This document shows, in pieces, positions 1-5,088 of a DNA stretch of 5,505 nucleotides (position 1 is the first letter of the stretch; every line of letters begins with the position of its first letter). The translations under genes were made by a program, and so were the position numbers. The notes under the pieces were generated by a model that worked only from the letters and a program-made list of their open reading frames with translations, did not search any database and was not told the origin of the DNA. The DNA comes from UMGS1696 sp963643035. Its GTDB lineage: Bacteria; Bacillota; Clostridia; Oscillospirales; CAG-272. Location of the stretch: NCBI GenBank assembly GCA_963643035.1, contig CAVIKO010000102.1, forward strand, positions 1-5,505. Direction: 5' to 3'.

Positions 1-1044
1 CTCATGACGCACCTGCTCCTCTGGGGCAACGCCTACGCGCAGATCATCCGCAACGGAAAGAACGAAATTATCGCGCTCTATCCGCTGATGCCGAACCGGA
101 TGACGGTGGACAGGGACGAAAACGGACGATTGTTCTACGCCTACGCCCGCGGGCAGGACGAGGTCATTCGGGACAAATCCCGGACGGTTATTCTCTCCCC
201 TGCGGACGTGCTGCACATTCCCGGTCTCGGCTTTGATGGTCTGGTCGGATACAGTCCCATTGCGATGGCGAAGAACGCGATCGGCATGGCGATTGCCTGT
301 GAGGAGTACGGTGCGAAATTCTTTGCCAATGGTGCCTCTCCCGGCGGTGTGCTGGAGCATCCGGGTACAATCAAGGATCCGCAGCGCGTCCGGGATTCGT
401 GGATGAGCCAGTTTGGTGGCTCTGCCAATGCGAACAAAATTGCAGTGCTGGAAGAAGGGTTGAAGTTCACGCCAATCGGCATTGCCCCCGAACAGGCACA
501 GTTTCTGGAGACACGCAAATTCCAGATCAATGAGATCGCGCGCATCTTCCGTATCCCGCCGCACATGGTGGGGGATCTGGAGAAATCGAGTTTTTCCAAC
601 ATTGAACAGCAGTCCCTGGAATTTGTGAAGTACACGCTCGACCCTTGGGTGATCCGGTGGGAGCAGTCGATCCAGCTGTCGCTTTTCAATGCGGAAGAAA
701 AACCGCGGTACTTTGTGAAGTTCAATCTGGAGGGCCTGCTCCGCGGCGACTACCAATCCCGCATGAACGGGTACGCCATCGGCAGGCAGAACGGGTGGAT
801 GTCCGCGAACGACATCCGGGAGTTGGAAAACCTCGACCGCATTCCGGCGGAGGATGGCGGCGACCTCTACCTCATCAACGGGAACATGACGAAATTGGCT
901 GACGCGGGGATCTTCGCGACCGGCAGAAAGGAAACGAACACAGATGAAGAAATTCTGGAATTGGAAGAACAGGACGGTAACAAATCAGGAAACCAAAGAA
1001 CAGGTGCAGGAGCGAACGCTGTTCCTGAACGGCACGATCGCTGA
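1..1044 (+). CDS. Phage portal protein, HK97 family (5' end outside window)
   Basis: This is the C-terminal 347 residues of a portal protein, the dodecameric ring at the capsid vertex through which DNA is packaged and ejected and to which the neck attaches. The frame is open from the first base, and the first Met (position 4) lies in the conserved LLLWGNAYAQI region that normally sits well inside HK97-type portals, so the true start is upstream. Other recognisable blocks are GYSPIAMAKNAIGMA (about residues 82-96 of the visible part), the FFANGASPGGVLEHPG segment, FRIPPHMVGDLEKSSFSNIEQQ near residues 183-204, and the following helix with TLDPWVIRWEQ. All are typical of the Phage_portal family (PF04860). 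The tail is acidic, then Gly/Asn-rich. Its last 33 codons overlap the protease gene. It is the first visible gene of the virion operon; terminase would be expected just upstream. The family call is firm. Confidence 0.95.
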   Translation, partial: LMTHLLLWGNAYAQIIRNGKNEIIALYPLMPNRMTVDRDENGRLFYAYARGQDEVIRDKSRTVILSPADVLHIPGLGFDGLVGYSPIAMAKNAIGMAIACEEYGAKFFANGASPGGVLEHPGTIKDPQRVRDSWMSQFGGSANANKIAVLEEGLKFTPIGIAPEQAQFLETRKFQINEIARIFRIPPHMVGDLEKSSFSNIEQQSLEFVKYTLDPWVIRWEQSIQLSLFNAEEKPRYFVKFNLEGLLRGDYQSRMNGYAIGRQNGWMSANDIRELENLDRIPAEDGGDLYLINGNMTKLADAGIFATGRKETNTDEEILELEEQDGNKSGNQRTGAGANAVPERHDR

Positions 1045-1681
1045 GACCAGCTGGTTTGACGATGACGTCACACCGAAGCTGTTCCGGGATGAGCTGATGG
1101 CAGGCTCCGGAGACATCACCGTTTGGTTGAATAGTCCGGGTGGCTGTTGCGTCGCAGCGGCACAGATCTACAACATGCTGATGGACTACAAAGGCAGCGT
1201 GACCGTGAAGATCGATGGCATTGCCGCCTCTGCCGCGTCCGTCATTGCGATGGCGGGTAGCAAGGTGCTGATGTCTCCGGTTTCCACGATGTTTATCCAC
1301 AATCCCATGACTGTTGCACTCGGCGACTCGGATGAGATGCGAAAGGCGATCGAGATGCTGCACGAGGTCAAGGAGAGCATCATCAATGCCTACGAGATCA
1401 AGACAGGGCTATCCCGCGCGAAGCTGTCCCGACTGATGGATGCGGAAACGTGGATGGATGCGAACAAGGCGGTCGAGCTTGGCTTTGCGGACGGTATTCT
1501 GCAGCGTGAGGAGCAGTCCTCGGACGTTGCGGTTCCGACTGCCTCCATGATGTATTCCCGCGCGAATGTGGTGAACTCTCTCATGGAGAAGATCGCCGCG
1601 AAATGCGCCATCGAGCCGAAAAATGGTCGTTCGGTTGACGAACTCAAGTCTCAGCTGAACGCCATCAAAAAATATATCTAA
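944..1681 (+). CDS. ClpP-like prohead maturation protease
   Basis: A 245-residue serine protease of the ClpP/crotonase fold that many HK97-like phages use to remove the scaffold domain of the capsid protein and probably itself during prohead maturation. Visible motifs are RTLFLNGTIAE (about 24-34), WLNSPGG (61-67), the nucleophile block GIAASAAS with Ser96 as the likely catalytic serine, and MFIHNP with His119 as the likely catalytic histidine. MDAETWMDANKAVELGFADGI (165-185) is where ClpP carries its catalytic Asp; Asp166 or Glu168 would fill that role. The start is supported by AGAAAGGAA at 925-933, about 10 nt before the ATG; the next Met is residue 52, too late to keep the fold. It overlaps the portal gene by 101 nt and precedes the capsid gene by 18 nt. 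SPGGCCVAA has Cys where relatives usually have Asp; I see no reason to think this inactivates it. Confidence 0.95.
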   Translation: MKKFWNWKNRTVTNQETKEQVQERTLFLNGTIAETSWFDDDVTPKLFRDELMAGSGDITVWLNSPGGCCVAAAQIYNMLMDYKGSVTVKIDGIAASAASVIAMAGSKVLMSPVSTMFIHNPMTVALGDSDEMRKAIEMLHEVKESIINAYEIKTGLSRAKLSRLMDAETWMDANKAVELGFADGILQREEQSSDVAVPTASMMYSRANVVNSLMEKIAAKCAIEPKNGRSVDELKSQLNAIKKYI

Positions 1682-1699
1682 CACAAACGAAAGGAAGAA

Positions 1700-2890
1700 A
1701 TGAATATGACTATCACGGAACTGCGCGAAAAGCGCGCAAAACTCTGGAACGCCATGGAAGGCTTTCTCGACACGCACCGCACCGACAAGGGGGTGCTTTC
1801 CGCGGAGGATGACGCTACCTACGCTGGTATGGAGAAGGATCTCTCTGACCTGACGAACGAGATCCATCGCATGGAACGACGCGATGCGCTTGCCGCGGAG
1901 CTTGCCAAGCCTGTGTCGGATCCGCTGACCGCGAAGCCGCAGGGAAACAAGGCGGACACCAAGCTCGGTCGCGCGTCTGACGCGTACAAGGAGGACTTCG
2001 GCTACCTTCTCCGCGGCAAACGTACCGTTCACAACGTGCTCTCCGAGGGCGTGGACGCGAACGGTGGGTACCTCGTGCCGGAGGAATTCGAGCGGCAGAT
2101 CATCGACACCCTCAAGGAAGAAAACGTGATGCGCCGTCTGTGCAAGGTGATCACAACCGCAAGTGAGCGCAAGATCCCTGTTGCCGCCACGCATTCCACC
2201 GCTGCATGGACTGCCGAGAACGCCGCGTTCACCGAAAGCAACCCGACCTTCGCCCAGAAGACCATCGACGCGTACAAGCTGACCGACCTGATCCGTGTGA
2301 GCATTGAGCTTCTGGACGACAGCGCGTTCGATCTCGAAAGCTACATCGCGCGGGAATTTGCGTACGCGTTCGGTGCGGCGGAGGAGGAGGCGTTTTGCGT
2401 CGGCACCGGCACGGGGCAGCCTACGGGACTGTTCACGGCGAGCGGCGGCACTTTGGGCGTTACGGCGGCAAGCGCGACCGCTGTCACCACGGATGAGGTG
2501 ATCTCGCTGATCTACGCACTCAAGGCTCCGTACCGCAAGAACGCGAAATTCCTCATGAATGACGCGACGGTGGCGGCACTGCGCAAGCTGAAGGACGCAA
2601 ACGGGCAGTATCTCTGGCAGCCGTCCGTGCAGGCAGGGCAGCCGGACAGACTGCTTGGGTATGAGCTCCACACCAGTCCCTACGCGCCGACGATGGCGGC
2701 AGGTGCCCTTGCCGTGGCGTTCGGCGATTTCCAGAACTACTGGATCGCGGATCGGACCGGACGAACGATGCAGCGGCTGAACGAGCTGTACTCCACGAAC
2801 GGACAGGTCGGCTTTGTGGCATCCGAACGTGTGGACGGCAAGATCATCCTGCCGGAGGGCATTCAGCTTCTGAAAATGAAGGCGTCGTGA
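1700..2890 (+). CDS. Major capsid protein, HK97 fold
   Basis: A 396-residue HK97-fold capsid subunit (Phage_capsid, PF05065). Residues 1 to about 70 are a charged, predicted coiled coil (TELREKRAKLW through NEIHRMERRDALAAEL), the delta/scaffold domain. A loose linker (about 71-95) is the probable cleavage region for the upstream protease; the exact site cannot be read. The mature fold starts near GGYLVPEEFERQI (122-134) and continues through KIPVAATHSTAAWTAENA, the acidic AEEEAFCVGTGTGQPTGLF segment, YRKNAKFLMND and the C-terminal VASERVDGKIILPEGIQLL. Length and order are normal. Two in-frame ATGs compete, at 1700 and 1706. AAAGGAAG ends at 1697, so 1706 has the better spacing and 1700 the longer frame, a difference of two residues. 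The stop overlaps the next start as TGATG, implying translational coupling. I see no frameshift. Confidence 0.96.
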   Translation: MNMTITELREKRAKLWNAMEGFLDTHRTDKGVLSAEDDATYAGMEKDLSDLTNEIHRMERRDALAAELAKPVSDPLTAKPQGNKADTKLGRASDAYKEDFGYLLRGKRTVHNVLSEGVDANGGYLVPEEFERQIIDTLKEENVMRRLCKVITTASERKIPVAATHSTAAWTAENAAFTESNPTFAQKTIDAYKLTDLIRVSIELLDDSAFDLESYIAREFAYAFGAAEEEAFCVGTGTGQPTGLFTASGGTLGVTAASATAVTTDEVISLIYALKAPYRKNAKFLMNDATVAALRKLKDANGQYLWQPSVQAGQPDRLLGYELHTSPYAPTMAAGALAVAFGDFQNYWIADRTGRTMQRLNELYSTNGQVGFVASERVDGKIILPEGIQLLKMKAS

Positions 2891-3204
2891 TGATGGAGGA
2901 GCTGCTTGCTAAGGTAAAAGCGAACCTCATCCTCACGCACGACGTGGACGACGCGCTTCTGCAAAGCTACATCACCGCCGCAGTCTCGTATGCGGAAAGC
3001 TATCAGCACATCCCACAGGGAACGTACCAGAACACCACCATGCCGCCGACCACGGAGCACGCCGTCATCATGCTGTCGTCCCACTTCTACGAAAGCCGGG
3101 ACGGCAGCACGGGCGGCTTCTTCGCGGACAATGTACAGGCGGCAAAGCAGGTGTGGGACGCGGTGAACACGCTCTTACGGCTTGACAGGGAGTGGAAAGT
3201 ATGA
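2890..3204 (+). CDS. Head-tail connector protein, HK97 gp6-like
   Basis: A 104-residue, mostly helical protein matching the gp6-like head-tail connector (Phage_QLRG, DNA-packaging adaptor) group that forms the ring under the portal. Typical signs are the N-terminal LLAKVKANLILTHDVDDALLQSYITAAVSYAESY, in which new tail modules align with 'DDALL..YI.AA..Y', the central 'TEHAVIMLSSHFYESRDG' helix, and the late 'V...VN.LLR..REW' end. I chose the ATG at 2890 because it forms a TGATG overlap with the capsid stop and lies 7 nt after AAGG (2879-2882). GTG at 2887 and ATG at 2893 are alternatives that change the protein by one residue each. The stop overlaps the next ATG by 4 nt. Function is inferred from family resemblance and from its place between capsid and closure genes. 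Confidence 0.88.
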   Translation: MMEELLAKVKANLILTHDVDDALLQSYITAAVSYAESYQHIPQGTYQNTTMPPTTEHAVIMLSSHFYESRDGSTGGFFADNVQAAKQVWDAVNTLLRLDREWKV

Positions 3205-3530
3205 GTTACGGGAAGATGAGCACGCTTGTGGACATCGTGAAACCGACTGTTACGACAGACGAGGACGGATTCAGAATCGTTTCTGATGAAGTCCTCGCCA
3301 CCGTCCGTGCCTATCGGGAAGGTCGGCATGGCAGTGAAAGATGGGCGAATCGTGCTGCATTTACGGATGCCACGGATCTGTTCCGGTTTCGTGTGATTCC
3401 GAAGCTGCCAGTAACCACAGATATGGCTCTCGTGTGCGGTGCGGAGCGGTTTGAGATCACCTCTGTGGAGGATGTCAAAGGGCGCGGGATGTACGTGGAG
3501 GTGCTGGCGAGAAAGGTTGAATCAAGCTAA
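3201..3530 (+). CDS. Head-closure / head-tail adaptor protein (SPP1 gp16-like)
   Basis: A 109-residue small beta-rich protein of the Phage_H_T_join group (PF05521), which closes the packaged head and provides the docking surface for the tail. The N-terminal 'VDIVKPTVTTDEDGFRIVSDEVLATVRAYRE' (strand, turn, strand), the central 'ATDLFRFRVIPKLPVTTDMALVCGAERFEITSVEDV' and the closing 'GMYVEVLARKV' match the usual pattern. The ATG at 3201 is preferred over an in-frame GTG at 3192 because AGGGAG (3187-3192) lies 8 nt upstream and because ATGA overlaps the connector stop. It is the last phage gene before the minus-strand toxin-antitoxin cassette. Its TAA (3528-3530) is inside the left arm of the cassette's terminator hairpin, so the cassette junction lies essentially at the stop codon. 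Confidence 0.88.
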   Translation: MSYGKMSTLVDIVKPTVTTDEDGFRIVSDEVLATVRAYREGRHGSERWANRAAFTDATDLFRFRVIPKLPVTTDMALVCGAERFEITSVEDVKGRGMYVEVLARKVESS

Positions 3531-3555
3531 AAAGCCGGGATCGCCCCAGCCTTTT
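3529..3555 (-). terminator. Intrinsic terminator of the toxin-antitoxin operon
   Basis: Read on the minus strand, an 11-bp stem AAAAGGCTGGG / CCCGGCTTTTT closes over a 5-nt loop (GCGAT) and ends in five U residues. It begins one base after the toxin stop codon. On the minus-strand RNA every position pairs if two G-U wobbles are allowed. On the plus-strand RNA the same two positions are C-A and A-C mismatches, so the hairpin should be weaker for the phage late transcript. Read by eye, with no energy calculation. Confidence 0.75.
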
Positions 3556-3556
3556 A

Positions 3557-3820
3557 TCAGTAACCTTTCAAAATGTCGTGATGTCCGATGTCGATCAATG
3601 CGACAAGCGCGTCTCCCTCATAAAACCATATGACGCGAATATCCATGTTGACGCTAAACTCAAATAAGTCCTTTGTTCCCTGGACTCGTTTCGTCCGAAG
3701 GGATGGATGCATTGGATTCTGCGCAAAAATGGTCAGCTTGTTTTTGAACTGCTTCTTCTCATTGGTGTTCAGATTTTTGAAGTGTTTCTGAAACCGCTCC
3801 GTATACGTGATTTGAAGCAT
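3557..3820 (-). CDS. RelE/ParE-superfamily toxin (YafQ/RelE-like)
   Basis: An 87-residue protein of normal length for RelE-fold toxins, most of which are ribosome-dependent mRNA endonucleases (ParE relatives instead hit gyrase). Features seen are N-terminal strand MLQITYTERF, two lysine-rich helices (residues 11-34, KHFKNL..EKKQFKNKL), the LRTKRVQG turn (41-48), strand DLFEFSV, strand DIRVIWFYEGD with conserved Arg62, and the C-terminal ALIDIGHHDIL with His80-His81-Asp82. The basic residues and C-terminal histidines favour an RNase of the RelE/YafQ type over ParE, but the target is inferred. Its ATG overlaps the antitoxin stop by 1 nt, and GAGGAG (3826-3831) lies 5 nt upstream, so it is translationally coupled. 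GC by hand count is about 44% at 3601-3780, lower than the phage genes, which suggests separate acquisition. No inactivating lesion is visible. Confidence 0.87.
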   Translation of the reverse strand: MLQITYTERFQKHFKNLNTNEKKQFKNKLTIFAQNPMHPSLRTKRVQGTKDLFEFSVNMDIRVIWFYEGDALVALIDIGHHDILKGY

Positions 3821-4080
3821 CAGTTCTCCTCAAGCTTTTCCATAAGCGCGTCGATGCTGTCGAAAACAGGCTGCTTTCCGGCGTGAATGTTGTCCTTCAG
3901 CTGCCGGATCTCGCCCTGAAGCTGGTCAACGTACTTTTTCGGGTACACCGCAACGGGTACCATGTGGATCACGCCGTCCTTTTCGTAGACCTCCAGCTTG
4001 TCGCCTTCCGAAAGCCCAAGCGACACCACAATGTCCTTTGGCAGCGTGATCTGCGATTTTGTTCTGAGTTCTGCAAGCAT
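3820..4080 (-). CDS. AbrB/MazE/SpoVT-family antitoxin
   Basis: An 86-residue antitoxin, first gene of the cassette. Residues about 4-44 form the swapped-hairpin AbrB DNA-binding domain, with the hallmark KSQITLPKDI, the LGLSEGDKLEVYEKDG hairpin and the closing IHMVPV. Residues 45-86 (YPKKYVDQLQGEIRQLKDNI..ALMEKLEEN) are helical and charged and would wrap the toxin. The start is the ATG at 4080, because GGAGGTG (4087-4093) lies 6 nt upstream. A longer reading from GTG at 4089 is rejected since that codon lies inside the ribosome binding site. The protein should bind its own promoter region, where two inverted repeats occur. Pairing an AbrB-fold antitoxin with a RelE-fold toxin is less usual than AbrB with MazF or PIN toxins, but PrlF-YhaV is a known precedent. 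Confidence 0.88.
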   Translation of the reverse strand: MLAELRTKSQITLPKDIVVSLGLSEGDKLEVYEKDGVIHMVPVAVYPKKYVDQLQGEIRQLKDNIHAGKQPVFDSIDALMEKLEEN

Positions 4081-4086
4081 AACAGG

Positions 4087-4093
4087 CACCTCC
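4087..4093 (-). promoter_or_regulatory. Ribosome binding site of the antitoxin gene
   Basis: GGAGGTG on the minus strand, an almost full match to the anti-Shine-Dalgarno sequence, 6 nt before the ATG at 4080. It sets the antitoxin start. It is stronger than the toxin's GAGGAG site, consistent with antitoxin being made in excess. Confidence 0.85.
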
Positions 4094-4096
4094 GTG

Positions 4097-4119
4097 GTAT
4101 GATTTTCTTACTTTCATAC
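4097..4119. repeat. Inverted repeat at the TA transcription start, candidate operator
   Basis: GTATGA (4097-4102) and TCATAC (4114-4119) are perfect 6-bp inverted arms separated by 11 nt. They span the expected transcription start (near 4115) of the toxin-antitoxin operon and lie between its -10 box and the antitoxin ribosome binding site. This is a natural position for autorepression by the antitoxin or the toxin-antitoxin complex. The symmetry is seen directly; the operator role is inferred. Confidence 0.5.
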
Positions 4120-4121
4120 TT

Positions 4122-4150
4122 ATTATACGCGCAATTTGACGTTTTGTCAA
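4122..4150 (-). promoter_or_regulatory. Sigma70/SigA promoter of the toxin-antitoxin operon
   Basis: On the minus strand the sequence is TTGACA (4150-4145), a 17-nt spacer, then TATAAT (4127-4122). Both hexamers are perfect consensus with ideal spacing, so transcription should start near 4115, about 35 nt before the antitoxin ATG. A promoter this strong fits a cassette that is silenced by its own product rather than by a weak promoter. Confidence 0.9.
4136..4150. repeat. Inverted repeat over the TA -35 box, candidate operator
   Basis: TTGAC (4136-4140), a 5-nt spacer GTTTT, then GTCAA (4146-4150): perfect 5-bp arms that include most of the -35 hexamer. Binding here would block RNA polymerase directly. 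It may be a second antitoxin site together with the repeat at 4097-4119, although the two arm sequences differ. The arms are short, so chance cannot be excluded. Confidence 0.4.
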
Positions 4151-4167
4151 TAGGAGAGAAAGGAAAA

Positions 4168-4194
4168 ATGGAAACAAATTATGGCAAAAGCTGA
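4168..4194 (+). other. Possible 8-codon minicistron before the gp10-like gene
   Basis: ATG at 4168 reads METNYGKS then TGA (4192-4194). It follows the purine-rich AGGAGAGAAAGGAAA (4152-4166), the best ribosome binding site upstream of the gp10-like gene, while the gp10-like ATG at 4181 sits 16 nt from that AGGA and has only GGAAA (4170-4174) close by. Ribosomes may enter here and restart at the overlapping 4181 ATG. It may equally be a chance ATG. Confidence 0.25.
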
Positions 4195-4612
4195 GGTAAA
4201 GCTGCCGGAGGAGTTGCTCACCAAGCTGTCCCGGCTCGGGCAGAACACGGATGTGGTCGCGGAAAAGGTACTCCAGGCTGGTGGCAAAGTCGTGCTCGAC
4301 AAGGTTCGGGACAACCTCGAATCCGTCATTGGCAGCGACACCAAACGAAAATCCCGCTCCACGGGGGAGCTGCTGTCCTCGCTTGGTTTGTCTCCGGTGC
4401 TGGTGAACCGGAACGGCAATCACGACATCAAGATCGGCTTTTCTGAACCGCGGTCGGATGGCGAGAGCAACGCAAAGCTTGCCAATATCCTTGAATACGG
4501 CAAGTCCGGACAGCCGCCAAAGCCGTTTCTGCAGCCTGCAAGAACGGCGTCGAAGAAGGAATGCAAGCGTGTGATGGAACAGACGCTCAAGGAGGAGATC
4601 GAAAAGCTATGA
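4181..4612 (+). CDS. HK97 gp10-family phage morphogenesis protein
   Basis: A 143-residue protein of the HK97-gp10_like family (PF04883), a neck/tail-joining morphogenesis protein usually located just after the head-closure gene. The family pattern is clear: N-terminal helix (KLPEELLTKLSRLGQNTDVVAEKVLQAGGKVVLDKVRDNL, shortened here only in description), the RSTGELLSSLGLSPV region, a beta section 'NHDIKIGFSEPR', then LANILEYGKSGQPPKPFLQPA, whose Tyr-Gly and Pro-Pro-Lys-Pro-Phe are the most characteristic parts, and a C-terminal basic helix. The start at 4181 gives the usual MAKAEVKLPEE beginning. It is separated from the closure gene by the toxin-antitoxin cassette, so its expression depends on read-through from upstream. 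No plus-strand promoter was found in front of it. Its stop overlaps the next ATG by 4 nt. Confidence 0.9.
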   Translation: MAKAEVKLPEELLTKLSRLGQNTDVVAEKVLQAGGKVVLDKVRDNLESVIGSDTKRKSRSTGELLSSLGLSPVLVNRNGNHDIKIGFSEPRSDGESNAKLANILEYGKSGQPPKPFLQPARTASKKECKRVMEQTLKEEIEKL

Positions 4613-4911
4613 GCCTGTTATCGGAAGTGAAACAGATCATCGAACAATGCGACATTCCCGTGGAGACAGGCGTGTTTTCTGATGTACCTCCGGCTACATA
4701 CGCTGTTCTGACGCCGCTGTCGGACTCCTTTGACATACACGCAGACAACAAGCCTGGTGTAGATGTACAGGAAGTCCGGCTGTCTCTGTTCAGCAAGGAG
4801 AACTACCTGAAAACGAAAAACACTATTGTCCATGCGCTGTTAGCGAGGGACATCACCATTACAAATCGCCGGTACATCGGTCACGCAGAAAGGAGGACAC
4901 CATGGCAATAA
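4609..4911 (+). CDS. Probable tail-completion/terminator protein, C-terminally truncated
   Basis: A 100-residue protein. From its place after the gp10-like gene and before a tail gene it probably completes or terminates the tail tube, but I recognise it only by position and general resemblance to small phage proteins there. The ATG at 4609 overlaps the gp10-like stop (ATGA), with AAGGAGGAG (4589-4597) about 11 nt upstream; an in-frame ATG further upstream at 4561 lies inside the previous gene and is rejected. Residues 1-94 look normal (PVETGVFSDVPPATYAVLTPLSDSF, an acidic 'DVQEVRLSLFSKENY' strand region, ITNRRYIGH). The last residues, AERRTPWQ, are a translation of the next gene's ribosome binding site and start, which means the usual end was deleted around 4884-4888. 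The protein may still fold, but the phage is defective anyway. Confidence 0.7.
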   Translation: MSLLSEVKQIIEQCDIPVETGVFSDVPPATYAVLTPLSDSFDIHADNKPGVDVQEVRLSLFSKENYLKTKNTIVHALLARDITITNRRYIGHAERRTPWQ

Positions 4912-4922
4912 CCCAAAGATAA
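4902..4922 (+). pseudogene. Remnant of the next tail gene (expected tail tube protein)
   Basis: AAAGGAGG (4889-4896), the best ribosome binding site of the phage operon, sits 5 nt before ATG at 4902, which reads MAITQR then TAA (4920-4922). Such a site is hard to explain in front of a six-codon frame, and many tail-tube proteins begin MAI or MAIT, so this is most likely the 5' scrap of the tail tube gene cut off by recombination. The phage/non-phage junction should lie between about 4905 and 4922. The product name is inferred from gene order only. Confidence 0.55.
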
Positions 4923-5038
4923 CCGAACTTCCCAGATAAGCGAGTAATATAGATGCGTTTCAATACGTCAGGAACATATCAATTCATGCGGAATTTATCC
5001 CTTATTAGGAAGAAAAAACAAAAAATGTTTTATGTGTA
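4923..5038. other. AT-rich non-coding stretch after the phage edge
   Basis: No frame with a convincing start or family signal was found on either strand. GC falls sharply (15 of 60 bases at 4981-5040 by hand count). It contains a 6-bp inverted repeat, AAAACA / TGTTTT with a 5-nt spacer (5015-5031), just upstream of the next promoter; A-tracts there may act like an UP element. No attachment site, transposon end or terminator with a clear stem was recognised. Confidence 0.5.
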
Positions 5039-5067
5039 TTGACATATCGAAATGAATATGGTATAAT
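5039..5067 (+). promoter_or_regulatory. Strong sigma70/SigA promoter with extended -10
   Basis: TTGACA (5039-5044), 17-nt spacer, TATAAT (5062-5067), both perfect, with TGG directly before the -10 giving the TGnTATAAT extended form, and an A-rich region upstream. Transcription should start near 5074, only a few bases before the ribosome binding site of the small ORF at 5089 and about 98 nt before the secreted-protein gene. Confidence 0.9.
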
Positions 5068-5088
5068 CAAAGCAAATAGGGAAACACG

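Noticed and set aside
141..725. A 194-codon minus-strand frame within the portal gene
   Set aside because: It has no ribosome binding site and no recognisable domain, and it lies wholly inside the well-supported portal coding region.
875..1363. A 162-codon minus-strand frame over the portal/protease junction
   Set aside because: Its composition is His/Arg-rich and antisense-like, and the opposite strand is firmly assigned.
2395..2480. GC-rich GGCAC/GGCGGC runs in the capsid gene as a possible repeat or hairpin
   Set aside because: They encode the ordinary Gly/Thr/Ala-rich loop of the capsid protein and show no consistent repeat unit.
1409..2671. A 420-codon open frame on the minus strand across the protease and capsid genes
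   Set aside because: It is antisense to two clearly recognised phage genes, has no family resemblance, and is rich in Arg, His and Leu as expected for the complement of GC-rich coding DNA.
3883..4194. A 103-codon plus-strand frame across the antitoxin gene
   Set aside because: It is antisense to the antitoxin, whose domain and ribosome binding site are clear. Only its last 8 codons (from 4168) have a plausible start site, which is listed separately.
3926..4423. Minus-strand frame running from the gp10-like gene through the TA promoter
   Set aside because: It would cross the promoter and the antitoxin in another frame; no start signal or family match.
4917..4939. Direct repeat AGATAA (4917-4922 and 4934-4939) as a possible attachment or target-site duplication
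   Set aside because: Six bases in AT-rich DNA is too short, and no integrase, tRNA end or transposon terminus is nearby.
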